NCBI GenBank assembly: GCA_946699065.1 | Contig: CAMPDV010001586.1 | Span: 1 to 64,000, forward strand | DNA from: Loxodes magnus | Lineage: Eukaryota; Ciliophora; Karyorelictea; Loxodida; Loxodidae | Direction: 5' to 3' | DNA length: 64,000 nt | Shown: positions 48,150-59,881 of the stretch, piece after piece | Layout of the letters: every line of letters begins with the position of its first letter | How positions within the stretch are numbered: the first letter of the stretch is position 1 | Position numbers and translations under genes: made by a program | The notes under the pieces: generated by a model | Seen by the model: the letters and a program-made list of their open reading frames with translations, nothing else | The model's database searches: none | What the model was told of the DNA's origin: nothing

Positions 48150-50402
48150 ATGGGATCTTGTTGTGTTAATAACAAAAACCTAACCAGCTAGAAGCAATAA
48201 ACCTAGATATATCGAACTGAACATCAGTAAAACTAGGCTACGTCTTTATCTCAACCTTAGAAGGATAAAGAATTAGGACGAAACGAAGAAGCAAAGCTTC
48301 AAAATAGTTTTAAAGCAGAAAATCAAAGAACAGAATTGAAGCAAGATATAAACTAAGATTTCAATCAGTAACTAAATACACTGGGTAACTAAGAAGATAC
48401 TATTGGGATAAATAAAATAGAGCTTTAAGTATAAAACTAAAAAGTTAAAGAGAGCTAAATATAAAAAGTTTGGATGAATTAAAATATTATAAATTACACT
48501 ATTTAGTTCTTAGAAAATAAAGAAATTGCTATTCTGCAATAAGTCAATAGATATTTCAACTAATATAGGTACATTTATAGCTCTCTAGTAATTGGTAGTT
48601 ATTAAGAAGATAAGTAAATTACCAAAAACTAAGTTAAATGAACATTAAAGTAATTATCTAAATCTGATGTAGAGATTTTAACAATAAACACTTATAAATT
48701 TCCTGAAAGATTGAAAAATTAGATTTCTGATATATTGGTAGTTAGTATCTAATAAAGACTGCAAGGCTTAAGAAACAATTAATAACTATAAATTAAATAT
48801 TTAGATTTAAGAGAGATAAACTTAAATAATAACTTATGCTTTATTATTTCTCATTTTAGCTAGCTAAAATACCTAAGAATCGACGGAGATTTAAATGATT
48901 AATCTTTATGGTTTTTACAATAATTACCTAAGCTAGAATTAATTAGTTTTTTAAAAGCTAAATAATTAACAGGATAATTCTTGCTAGATTATTGCTAAAA
49001 CTTGAATTTGAAAGGTCTAAATTTATAAAGTACTAAATTAGAATACGAAAAGATAAAGAGTTTTCTATAATTAAAGGGATAAAATTTACAAGATATTAAA
49101 ATTTACTCTACCTTTGATATATAAAGTATAATAGAATTTTGTCCTAATTTAATTACTATTCTATTTATAAAACTTGAAATATTAAACAAATGATTAAATA
49201 AATTTGGGGGTTCTTAACTATAAAATCTAGATATAGAATATAAAAATACTTCAGTGTAAGAAACTTAAGAATTCTTTTATAGAAAAAACAGTTTATAAAC
49301 TATTAGCATTTATAATCTAATATTTTATAATTCTTATTGGTTTATTCTTTTAGTTTGTAGATCTAAAAGTTTGAAAAAGCTCAGGTTATACAATTTTAAT
49401 ATTTAAGAGAATGAATAAGAAAATGTATAAATATAAGAAAAAGAATAGCAGCTAATGAGTAATATTAACTTCTAGATTTAGGAATAATTTAAGTTATAGT
49501 AATTATACTTATCTGGACCTGTATAAATAAGTAATCAATTTATCAAGTTAGTACTATATAACTCTCCCTTCTTAGTATCATTATCCTTGGATAATATCAC
49601 TGTTATAGATGATTAACATTTAAAGTATTCCAGTTTAGCTTAGTGAATTTAAGCAGTAGAATAAGATTAAAGCTCTTAAATTAAAAAGTTACTTTAACTT
49701 GTGGATGTTAGCATTTAGAGGTGTAATAATTTAAGAGATGACATTTTATAACTAATCCTGATAAACTCTCCTAATTTAAAGAAATTGTATCTTGAAAATT
49801 AAGATAATATTTAAGATTAGACATTTCATTAAATAGGAATTTATAATAAGAACATTTAATATTTATAATTAAAGAAACTTAAGTCTTAAACTATTAATTT
49901 TATATTACAAAGTTGCTAGAAATTAAAAGAAATTTAACTAAATTAAATGCAAGGATTATAAAAAGATACTTTCAAGATATTAAATACTTATTGCTAATAA
50001 ATACAGAGTATTAAACTTTAATTTTGTGAAATAAACCAGAAAAATTTAGTTAGTGAAATAGTAAAAATACCTACTATAAAAAAATTAGAATTTAGTTATT
50101 GCAATTTAAGTAACGAAGATGTTATTTAAATAATAAAAAACTGTAACTAGCTTGATTACTTAGATTTAAGTTATAATAGAGAAATAAACTAAGAAGCGTT
50201 TCCTTTATAAGATGAATAAGGATTTTAATATTCAATTTGGAATAGTTTAAAAAAATTAAATTTATCTGGTTGTTCTAAAATAAAAGAAGAATATATCGTT
50301 AAGTTAAGCCAAAAATTTAAAAAAATAATAATTGAATATAGCATTTTTATTAAGTTAAACAAATTAGAAGAAATGGATTTAGAATAGGAAGACTTTAGTT
50401 GA
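48150..50402 (+). CDS. F-box-like leucine-rich-repeat protein with N-terminal lipidation signal, intact
   Basis: 750 residues in a single uninterrupted frame from ATG 48150 to TGA 50400. It begins MGSCC, a classic N-myristoylation site (Gly2) followed by two cysteines that could be palmitoylated, then a polar Q/N-rich stretch. Around residue 110 a short F-box-like helix region is seen (VWMNQNIINYTIQFLENKEI). From about residue 220 to the end run cysteine-containing-type LRRs (LKYLRIDGDLND, LDYLDLSYN, LKKLNLSGCSKIKEEYI, LEFSYCNLSNEDVI, LVDVSIQRCNNLRDD), as in FBXL/AMN1 proteins. Trp codons include three TGA (QVKWTLKQL, LNKWLNKF, SLAQWIQAVEQ). The likely role is a membrane-tethered substrate receptor of an SCF-type ubiquitin ligase; the F-box assignment is tentative. 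Confidence 0.8.
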
Positions 50403-50611
50403 AGACTTAAAAAGAATTGATAGACTTAATATTTAATAATTAAATGATATAACTAAATAAAATAATAGGATAGCATTATTACATGGTTTAAAATATTATT
50501 CTTATAAATCTTTATTTCTTATTATTATCATTTCCATATTTATTTATAATCAAACTTTTAAATTTACCTTTTCTTTTTTATATTTGCATATTCATTATCT
50601 AAGTAAGCTAT

Positions 50612-51226
50612 ACAGAAACATAACAACTATTAGAAACATTATTTAGCTTTTATTTTAGAAAGACAAGGATCAGAATAGTAGAATATAGTGTTTATTCTAA
50701 TTTTTATCAATTTTAATATAGGAAAAGCCAATAAATTAGGGCAGAGTAAACTAGTACTAAGACTTTACATTCAAGAACTAATGCCTTCTTAATTGATTTA
50801 TTTTCTAAGGAATTCCAGCAGAGAGTAAAAATGTTCCTTCAGGCAATTCTAGATTGCTAAAGAAGAACAGATTCTAATACTCGCGTTAAATAGCAAACAC
50901 TAGAACATTTTAAATATAAAAGGTTTATCAGCATATTAGATATATATTAAGAAAAAAGCAATCCAGTTACTTTCTAGCAATTAAGTCTTTTAATTTAAAA
51001 TAGTGAAAAATGTAATTAAACAGAACTGACAGTTTACTTAGTATAAATCTGAATTTTGGTTAAAAAGTAAAGTTGTTAGGTTGTTCTCAACTTATAAGAG
51101 ACTGTAGTAATAAGTTAAAGTTTATAATGCGAAATGGAAAAGAATTGTATTAAAATGAATATCTGTGATAATTTGGTTGCAGTTATACTTGAATGGAGGT
51201 AGGTGCATAGAAAATTTGAAGATATT
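50612..51226 (+). CDS. Unrecognised gene, 3' end interrupted by a LINE
   Basis: A plus-strand frame with clear coding character (RTNAFLIDLFSKEFQQRVKM, NTRVKQQTLEHFKYKRFISI, NICDNLVAVILEWR) running into the LINE target site, ending HRKFEDI at 51226. If the LINE and one copy of the 16-bp duplication are removed, the frame reads on for LQYF and a TGA at 57890-57892. The element has therefore landed about five codons before the natural stop and replaced the last residues. The start is not found (no ATG near 50612); an upstream exon is likely. No family recognised. Confidence 0.5.
51211..51226 (+). repeat. LINE target-site duplication, left copy
   Basis: AAAATTTGAAGATATT, identical over 16 bp to 57862-57877, with mismatching bases immediately outside on both sides. 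Confidence 0.9.
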
Positions 51227-51260
51227 AAATTAAATTAAATTTAACTAAAAAAATTTGTGG

Positions 51261-51300
51261 TACCTTCAATTTTCAGAATATGTTCCTCCAATTGAAGGTA
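51261..51300 (-). other. Perfect 11-bp stem-loop in the LINE 3' UTR
   Basis: TACCTTCAATT (51261-51271) pairs with AATTGAAGGTA (51290-51300) around an 18-base loop. It lies between the ORF end and the 3' tail, where some LINEs carry a hairpin recognised by their reverse transcriptase. Role inferred from position. Confidence 0.7.
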
Positions 51301-51344
51301 TTATATTGTTTTTAAATGTTATTATATATCAAGTTTATTGCTCT

Positions 51345-54300
51345 TCAGAACTAATTTTCTAGTTTAGGTTTTTTTTTTCTTCTAAGTATTTCCTTTCTTG
51401 TTCATTTTCAAGCTAACTTTCCTTTTTTTCTATTTTCTATTGTCAATCTTCTTCTTCTTCATCTTCGCTATCGTTTTCCTCTTCGTTCCAATCTTCTTCT
51501 TCCTCATCATTTTACATCTAATTTTGTTGGACATCTTATTCTTTGTTTTCTTGTTTTTATTATTCTTCATTCTCTTCATTAAAATTTTCTATTCTTAGAT
51601 TTGCTTCTTTTTATTATTTCTCGTATTGCTCTTCTTCTTTCTCTTGTTATAGAATTTCTCGCCTCCTTTTAATAAACATTTGAATGAATATTTTTATTTA
51701 TTCATCCACCATTTCTATTTTTTTCTTAGGAAAAGAGTTTATATATAGTTAATCGTAACTTATTAGTTTCAAAATATCACATTAACCAATTTTGGAGATC
51801 AATCATTCTCTTATATCAATGTAATATATACATTCCATTACATGTTGGAGAGTGTCATATTCTCCGCATATACAAAAAGGGTTTTCAATAATATAATTTC
51901 GATCTTTCAGAGTCTTTCGAAATGCATAAGACTGGCTTCTAATCTTATAGATACAAATTATTTCTTTCAAATATTTTTTGTTTAATTTCGTGTATGTTAT
52001 TTTGGGGAATTATCTTAGGTTTTAAAATTGTTCTGTATATATTTATGCAGTAGGCATTTTGCTGAATCTTGAAAGAGCTAATTCAAAATATGTCTTTTAT
52101 ATTTATGTCTACACATATTTACTGAATTAAATTAAGTTGTTATTGTGCTCTTTATTATCAATTTCTATTTTATAAAATGAGGCCAGTTTCTAAACTTCAT
52201 CATAATATTGATATCCCTCTTTATAATTATTCTCAAACAATATTCCAATAGATGATTAAGGTTGATTTTAGCTTTCATTTCTAATCTTAAAGAAAAACCT
52301 GAAATACTTAAGAGCCATCATGTGTTTGAATGGCATCCAGTTGAGGTCTACAAAGCATGATTCATTAAACGTATTTCCTGCTGATTAAAAGGCTTTTCTG
52401 GCTATTAATCTCATGCTCTTTTCAATTCTGTTCAAGATTCCATTTATTCCATATTGCACAGTCCAAGGTATTAAGTCCCCACCGTATTCTGCTTTAGGAA
52501 GCGTGAACAGTCTACAAAGCATTTTGAAATTTCAAGGTGTTACATTTCTATATCTTGATAATGCAAATACTGCCTTTTTAATTGCTGAAAGATAGTTTGC
52601 AGCAACATATTTGCAATGGTTAATTAGATTCTTCTTTTGGTGAAGGATCACCCCTAAATATGTGACTTGCTGTTTCTAAATTATTGCTTGGTCTCCTATT
52701 TTTAAGTCTAGTTTTGTTTCTTTGCTTTTCTTTTTTAAAAACTATAAGGTTTCACATTTGGAGACATTTATTTTAAGAAATGTCTAATTGAAAATGGAGT
52801 TTGCTTCATTAATAAGTGACTACATATTTTTTTATGAGTTCGATAATAGGATTAAATCGTCAGCTCAACCTCTACAAGTGAACCTATTCTTAAAATTAGC
52901 ACATCTGAATCCTAATATTTCTCCTTTGTTTTCTATATGTCTAATGACAATGTCATAGTATAATAATGCAAGCACAGGTCCATGCGAACTTCCTTACATC
53001 ACTCCATTGCTAAATTTCAATTTCTTAGAATTTGTTCCGTCTATAATAAAGGAAGTAGTTAAGTTATTATAAAAAGATTCTAAAGCCAAAATGAGACCTA
53101 GTGGTAATTTGACTCTTCTTAGTTATTTAAAAAGAATTCTTCTTTCAATAGAATCAAACATTTTCTCTACGTCAATTAAAGTTGCAATCAGTTTAGTTTT
53201 TCCTTTCGCTTGTTTTCGATAAAGATCTATGATTTATTGGATCACTCATATTTATTAGGTGGTTTATTTGTTCTTCATAAACCCCATTTAGCTTGAGTGG
53301 ATTAACTGTCTTTCATAAATTATTGAGTAGAGTCTCTTCGTAAGGGCCTTATCATATAATTTCAAAATAGTATTGATAAGGGAAATAGGGCGTCAGTTTT
53401 TTCAATCGTCTTTACTTCCTTTTTTGAAAATGGGGATTATGATAGAAGTATTAAGCTCTTCAGGAATCCTTCCAATTCTAAGCATGTTATTTATAAAAGA
53501 ATGAAGCATCAACGCTAGATAATATCCTGCATATTTTAGCAGTTCTCCTTTTATTCCATCTGGCCCTGCTGCTTTACCATTAGGAATTAGACTTATAAGT
53601 TAGATAATCTCTTCTATTGTAAAAGGATCGAAATTTTATAAGTAAGAAAAGGGTTAATTTTGAATTTCTATGTTATTTTCATAAATTGCATCTATTTTCT
53701 AGTTACTTAGTTCAATCTATTGGTTAGTTAAATTCGAATGCTTACTAAATACCTAATTTTCCCATGCTTCTACAAATTAGTCCTTCAATTCCTTATTAAA
53801 GTTCATCAAATTTCTTTGTCTAGGGTTAAGTATTTTCTTTGCTTAAGAAAACATATCTTTTGTGGTTTCATTGAGGAGTAGGAATCTGTTTTTGGCCTTT
53901 TGTTTTTTAAATTTTCATAAATGATGCTAAAAGCTTTTTCATAATGTGTTCGCTCTTTAGTGAAGATCAATGATTTCTTAGTTATTCCTCCCTATATATG
54001 CTAAAGTTTCTTTGTACAATTAATTTGCTCTCTTTGCTTCGATATATTTTTATGTGAGGTCCTTAGGAAGTCTATTATACTTCGGGTCTGGGATAAATGA
54101 GCCTAAAACTTAATCTGCATTGTTCTAAATGCAGTCTCTAATATAAGTGTATTAATCTTCTAAGTTATCTCTATCAATTAGGAAGAATACTTCTACTTAA
54201 TCTTTGAAGGAATTCTAATAGATAAATCTATCAATAGGATCCTACAGTCTACTTATTTTGTACTTTCTCACTTTTATTTTTTCAGTTTGAAGATGAGTAT

Positions 54301-57300
54301 GGTATACAAATTCAACTGTGAATGGAATATGATCTGAAAATAAGCTATAATTATGAACCTGAAAATTTCTAAATTAATTCATATTCAAGTGATTACTGAT
54401 GACAATATAATCGTTGCAATACATATTTTTATTCCCTTTATGTAAGCATGTGTTCATATTTGCATCGTTTATTATTTCTAAATCGTTTTAGAGAATGAAT
54501 TCTTAGAATCTATTTGTATTGTCATAGTTGTTAATAGGGTTATCCCCAAAGTCTTATAGTAGAGCGTTAAAATCTCCTAATAATATATGTGAGTTGTCAG
54601 GAAAAGAATTAAGGAATACATTTATATATTCATATGCTTCGTCTTTTATATTTTCACTCTTGCTGTTATCTGGCATGTAACAAGATGTTATGAATATATT
54701 ATCTAGTTTGATTGTAACGAACCTCTCTTGAGCTAATTGTTATATGCTATTCTATTCCGTGCTATTAAGTTAATCTCTAACAATTAAGCAAACTCCTCCT
54801 CCTTTTCCTGAGTTCTTGAAATAGGTCCTATATCCATTAATAAGTATTGGAGGATAGTCTTATTTTTATCACGTTTCATTAATTGAGAAAATGTCTAAGT
54901 CATTATTTCGTATAAATTCTTCCACGTTTAATTGCTTGCTTCCAATTCCATTTATGTTAATATGTCCAAGCTTTATTATGCCTATCTCTCTTTGCTTATC
55001 GATTGGCATCTTTATTTCTTAATTCCCAAATTCTTGTTCGCATTAATATGGCTATTCTACATTGTTCTCTACACCTCCTTTGAGTCTTAGTTATTTTTAA
55101 AGGACAATATAGTTAATTCTAAAATCAGTTTATAGCAGCGTTTTAACTATATAATTTCCGTTTTTTATAAATCGATGAATTTCTTATGATGAAGTCAAAA
55201 CTCCTCCTTTTATTCCTGGCTCATAAATACAGAGAATCTTCTCATTTTGATGAATTTATATGTTAAGCAATTTGGGGCAATTTTTGATATATTACCTGTA
55301 ACTTATTATAATGAATAATGTTAATGAATCGTACTTTTCGCTCAATTTATTATCGATTTTTATATTTATTTCATTTCCATCACACGTAGCATGGTTTAGT
55401 TTGCAAGATAAAGTTATAAATCTATTGCCTACTAAAGTGAAAAGATTCTAATTTCATCATTTATTGGACCTTATAAATTGAATTAGTTAGGCGTCTTTAA
55501 ATTCGTATTTATTTAAAATCTCTTCAATATTTATTTCATTAAACCCAAATTTTGACTATTTTAAGTTTAAAGTGTCTTGGTTAAATTTGGCATCTCTTCA
55601 ACTTCTCTTTCCAAATTTTGTTTGGCTATCCCAATTCATCACATATGATGTCTAGATATTTGAATTTTCTAAAATTTCAATCTGCTAATATTCTTAAATT
55701 TAATCAATTAAAAGTGTTTATGTTGAAGCGTTTCATTTTATTTCTTTCAAGTAAGATTGAGTTTTAACATCTTATTATTTTCTCTATATTTCTGAAATTT
55801 ATGCATAAACATTTAGCTTCAATTCTACTTGATGCTCATAATCCTGCATGAGTTAAACATATAATCCGTTTAATTCATTATATTACTCTTACAGTTTTCC
55901 ATTATTCTATTTTGTGATTTATAGTTCTTGTTAAGAAGCAACTAGCTAATGATTGGTAACTACTGTTATTGTTCCTTCATCCTTAGCCTTGATAGAATTT
56001 TAAGCTTAAATAACCTAATTCTTTAACTCCATGATTCTTGTCTAACTATAATTGTTTATTAATTTCCCTTTTTCTGTTCATGTTCAAGCATCTTTGCTAT
56101 TAATTTTTAAACAGGTTTGTGTTTCCTTTTCTCAAAATTATTTTTATTAACACGAGACAAGCCTTTAGTAGACACTCTATATATCTTAATTGATAAATTA
56201 TTTGTTTAATTTATCATATAAATTCTACAACTTTGTATACTTCAATTCAACGAAGTCGTACTAGGTAGATTGATCTAAGAATAATAAGTCTGTACCAGTA
56301 GTTGAATCTAAAGTCGATATAGTTGCTTGAGAAATTTAGTTGCTGAATTGAATTTCAATTTATGTTTGTTCATTCTATGCCTGAGGAGTGATTGTTTATG
56401 TAAAAATGCTTTTGACTGATTTGGCATATTTATTTTTTTGAAAGCTCAGTTCCTATGATATTTAATAATTCTCATTTTGTAATAATTAACACTAAGCCTG
56501 CTGTTACTGGCAATTGACTGTGAGTGAATGTACCTTTTAGTCGATCTGATCTATTTTGCTTAATAAATGAAAATTTTCACCTTTGAGATTTTAGTTAAGA
56601 GTTTCTACCTCCCTAAGATGTTATTATACTTCATTATGTCTCAAATTACATTTACTCAATTCAGCTTGAATGAATTAAATTTGAGTAACCAAGTTGTTTA
56701 TATTATTTTGGGCTTCTTACTTGGAAGCAAGTATTGCCTCATCTTGTAATTTAAATGATTGTGTCATGTTCATTAGCTCCTCACTAAGCATAGCTTGTTT
56801 TACTATACTTTGCTATTAAGTCTAAGTGAGAAGTTAACTCTAAGTTTCCAATTCTTATATTTAAGTTAAGGAAAGATCAGTATTCGTTTATATTGATTAT
56901 TATTTATTTGTAGCATTATTTACAAATTATTTGGACTAAAGCATTAACTATTTCTACTAATTATCAAACCTTAAGATTTAATTTTTATTCTAGGTTTTCT
57001 TAATTTACTTTTGAGCTTTAAATAAATAATTTTGGTATTATTCTAAGTGTATTTTATATTGTGATTTAATGTTTAAAGTTTCTTTATTGTGTTACTCATA
57101 TATATTTATTATCTTTTCTTACAGAGAATTATTTTTAGTTATGAGTTTTTAAATTCGAAATTTAAGATTTTTGCTTTCACTTAGCCTTTAATTTTCAAAA
57201 GTATTTGCCTCTTCTATCTTGCCTTAAATTTTATATTTTAATTTTGCAATTTTTTCTTAAAGTTACGCATTTTAAATCTCAAGATCAGTTAAGTATGTAA

Positions 57301-57847
57301 TATCAAACTTCTCTTAGTAATCAGTTTAAATGTCTATTGAAATCTGCTATTGAATTTTAATGTTATTTTGTGTATTGAATTGTTGAATTTTTATAGTCTC
57401 TTATTAATTTTGTATTTAAATTTAATTTTAGTTTTTAATTAAAGAAATATCTTAAATATCCTAAGTATCTAAAGTATCTTACTGTATATTGGATATTTTA
57501 GATACCATCGTAGAGGTTGAAGTAACAAGCTAGTCTTTTTACCTATAAGTATATTTCCTATATTTGAGATTAGTCTTCAATTAATGTCCACGTTTTAAAG
57601 AATTGCCAAGCTGTCTTAGTGGAATTCGAAGATATCTATTAATTTGGCATTAACTGCAGCTCTTTAGCAAATTTCTTAGTAATTTCATGATATTATCAAC
57701 AGATTTAAGTTGCAGCGATTCCATATCTATTTCATAAAAGTAGTTGAGCATCTGCCTATGCTCATCGTTTTAGAAAGCAGCTTCTTTATTTTTAGATAAA
57801 GAAGAGTCGCTAAGAAAGAAATCTTGCGAATTTTTGTACATGTCCAT
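51345..57847 (-). CDS. LINE polyprotein: long coiled-coil N-terminus, APE-type endonuclease, reverse transcriptase
   Basis: One frame from ATG 57847; TGA at 51443-51445 ends it after an acidic tail (NDSEDEEEED). Alternatively that TGA is Trp and, after a slip in an A-run near 51370, TGA 51345 is the end (about 2135-2167 residues). Residues 1-~700 are Q-rich coiled coil, and ~700-940 an extra folded region. The endonuclease spans ~955-1185 (LGHININGIGSKQ, FSINETW, SCYMPDNS, LLGDFNALL, FSDHIPF). The RT spans ~1410-1680 (AAGPDGIKGELLK, KKGSKDDWKNWRPISL, IDVEKMFDSIERR, NGVMQGSSHGPVL, WADDLILLSNS). A C-terminal CxC..HxxxC motif (CICGEYDTLQHVMEC) lies at ~1990. Catalytic D, E, H and the ADD residues are all present. 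INETW, NWRPIS and WADD use TGA for Trp. Confidence 0.92.
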
Positions 57848-57861
57848 TTTTTTATTTTTTT

Positions 57862-57877
57862 AAAATTTGAAGATATT
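57862..57877 (+). repeat. LINE target-site duplication, right copy
   Basis: AAAATTTGAAGATATT, the 5'-side partner of 51211-51226. It is followed by the remaining host codons TTG TAG TAT TTT TGA. Confidence 0.9.
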
Positions 57878-57892
57878 TTGTAGTATTTTTGA

Positions 57893-58389
57893 GATTAAAT
57901 AGTGATTCTAAATTTGTTAATTATAAAATATGATTTATAAGCAGATGCTCAAATGAATTAATTTATATAAAACTTAATTATAAAAATATTTTGGAACTTA
58001 TGACTCAATAATACATAATGAAGGAAAAATGATTGCTGATGCTTATAAAAATTGAAAAGATTGATTAAATGAATTTGAATAAAAATAAAATAAAAGCTTA
58101 ATTAAAAGCTAAATATTTAATTATAAACATTGCAGTTCATTCAAATAATAAAAAGTATAATAATAAAAATAATGAAACCATTATATTATCTTAGAGCACC
58201 ACAATCATAATATAGATTTTACAATTACATAGCAATATAGCTATTAAGCAAATAATGAAACTATTTTAAAACTCATAATAAATAATTAAAATATAGCTAA
58301 ATAAATAAATTATAATCCTTTATTAATCTATAATACTAATTATAATCCCTCTTTTATGTATTTAAGAAAACCAAATCTATATTTATCAA
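57893..58389. other. AT-rich spacer between host gene end and tRNAs
   Basis: About 500 bp of AT-rich sequence after the restored stop of the interrupted gene. Nothing recognised. Confidence 0.4.
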
Positions 58390-58462
58390 GGGGAACTAGC
58401 TCAAATGCAAGACCGCTCGCTTTGCATGCGAGAGGCAACGGGATCGATACCCGTGTTCTCCA
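58390..58462 (+). tRNA. tRNA-Ala (UGC)
   Basis: 73 bases. The acceptor stem GGGGAAC pairs with GTTCTCC (one G-T pair). The anticodon stem CTCGC/GCGAG encloses TTTGCAT, anticodon TGC. The T arm ACGGG/CCCGT with loop ATCGATA matches the usual eukaryotic tRNA-Ala B box, and TTTT follows at 58463-58466 as Pol III terminator. The D arm is odd: the D loop lacks the usual GG (ATGCAA instead of ATGGTA) and the D stem has one mismatch (GCTC/GACC), so this copy could be mutated, or the bases miscalled. Confidence 0.8.
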
Positions 58463-58519
58463 TTTTGATTATTTTAATTTGTTATAATGATAATATTTAA
58501 TAAATATAAGATATATTAA

Positions 58520-58591
58520 ATAAGCCAGCTCAGTCGGTAGAGCGCCAGCCTTTTAAGCTGGTGGTAAAGGGTTGAAGTCCCTTAGGCGTTT
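58520..58591 (+). tRNA. tRNA-Lys (UUU)-like, degenerate acceptor and T loop
   Basis: D arm AGCTCAGTCGGTAGAGC, anticodon stem CCAGC/GCTGG with loop CTTTTAA (anticodon TTT) and T stem AAGGG/CCCTT are all canonical for tRNA-Lys. The 3' acceptor AGGCGTT has no partner, because the 5' side reads TAAGCC directly before AGCTC and seems to lack about three bases. The T loop reads TTGAAGT instead of TTCRANT. No T-run terminator follows closely. Either a decayed gene or sequencing loss. Confidence 0.6.
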
Positions 58592-58882
58592 GATTAAGTA
58601 TTTTAGAATGTTAGTAAATATTAAATGAATATTACTGAGATAGATATAAATTGAGGATATTAATTACATTATTTAATTTTAATCTACTTTATATAATAAA
58701 TCCTTTTTAGTGATAGTAATATTTATTTGTATTCTAATTACTATATTTATATTCTTTCTCTTTTTAGTTTTATTTATAAATTTTTCATATTACAATAAAT
58801 AATTTTTAAGAAAGCTTTTATATTTTTAAATATTTAAAGATAGTTTAATTACCATTCTCAAGTTTAGCTTTAATTATATCTT
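58592..58882. other. AT-rich spacer
   Basis: No gene or motif recognised; 3' flank of the RING gene. Confidence 0.4.
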
Positions 58883-59815
58883 TCATTTTTACTATACATT
58901 TATCCAAATAGTTTTTGTGTTAAGCTTATAATTTTGTGATTATTTAATTTTAAACTGCTAGCTTTAAGATATTATATTCTTAAAATTTCTATTTTTCTAT
59001 ATTTTTTAATTTAACTAACTTTAATTTTTATCATTATATTTACCCACAAACCATAAGTCTCTTTTGAACTACCTATTTTAATGAATCTTCTTAAACTTTT
59101 TACTTTAGTGTAAATTTATGAGCATCTAATTGCTCTCCAGAATTTTTTACCTAGCCTCATCTAACTCCTTTTACAGTCTCTAGTTCTTCTCCTTATATTC
59201 GACTTGCTGCTCCTGAATTAAGCATGTTCTTGCATTAAGCTTTAATAGTTATTTTTATAGGTTTAGTGGTCTTACTTCTATATACCAATGCTAAATTAAA
59301 CTTACATATCACTCTATTAGCTTCTCCTTTTCGTGCTGGTAGTTTTGCTAGTTCTCCTTTTTTTCATTCATCTGCTCTATTAAATCCATATACTACTAGT
59401 TCTGGTTATAAAGCTCCTAGTAATCCTAAGTCTGCTTGTCTAACTTAGTCTCTATGAATTCAATTTCCTAATCCTTTCTCTAGCATTGCTAGCAGATCAT
59501 AGGTGCTTATCTATACTCAGCTCCTTAGGTAGATACAAATTCACTTTTCCCTTAGAAAGGTATTTTATCTCTGGCTAGTCTGGCTAGGAGTATACTTATC
59601 AACTCTGAGTCTGTAATTTCTGATTTCTACTCACAAACCTGACACAAAAAGTCCAACTCCTAGAGTTTCTACTAACTCTACCTACTCTTCACATAAACCT
59701 CCAAGAAGCAGTCCTTACAATATCCATGCTTACATATCAAAACCTAAGCTTCATATACAGTCTTACTCCTACAATAGCAGCACACTCCTTAAATTTAAGC
59801 TTAATTAGTTTACAT
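58883..59815 (-). CDS. RING-finger coiled-coil protein
   Basis: 310 residues in one frame from ATG 59815 to TGA 58883. Residues ~10-60 form a complete C3HC4-type RING: VCCYCRS (Cys pair 1), LICKHGYCKDCF (Cys, His, Cys pair), FLCQVCEQ (last Cys pair). After a linker and a further MICQQC pair, residues ~110-260 are a Q/E/K-rich coiled coil (KDQEIEFIETKLDKQTQDYQ, NQRLQKELDEARQKILESNQ). One internal TGA (KLIEWYVS) reads as Trp. It is probably an E3 ubiquitin ligase that dimerises by its coiled coil, in layout a small relative of the TRIM-like protein at 41999-43783. It starts 66 bp after the upstream gene ends on the same strand. Confidence 0.75.
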
Positions 59816-59881
59816 TTTTAAGGGTATAAAAGTAAGGCAAATTTATAGTGTACCTTTATTAAAGAAACTAAGCTTGTTAGA

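Larger units (their letters stand above)
51227..57861 (-). mobile_element. Full-length LINE (non-LTR retrotransposon) with APE endonuclease and RT
   Basis: 6635 bp bounded by a perfect 16-bp target-site duplication (51211-51226 and 57862-57877). It is oriented on the minus strand: the 5' end is at 57861, with only a 14-base A/T leader before the ATG, and the 3' end is at 51227. There the minus strand ends in a short AATTT-type repeat tail (about 51227-51242) rather than plain poly(A), as in some LINEs that end in simple repeats. A stem-loop lies in its 3' UTR. It contains a single long ORF with complete endonuclease and reverse transcriptase signatures, so it may still be mobile. It is inserted into the last codons of a host gene. 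Confidence 0.92.

Noticed and set aside
51398..51598. Plus-strand 66-codon very hydrophobic ORF
   Set aside because: Antisense of the Glu/Gln/Lys-rich C-terminal tail of the LINE protein.
51211..57877. LTR retrotransposon or DNA transposon
   Set aside because: No terminal repeats, integrase, protease or transposase; APE endonuclease plus RT and a 16-bp duplication define a LINE.
59266..59448. Plus-strand 60-codon ORF
   Set aside because: Antisense of the coiled coil of the RING protein at 58883-59815.
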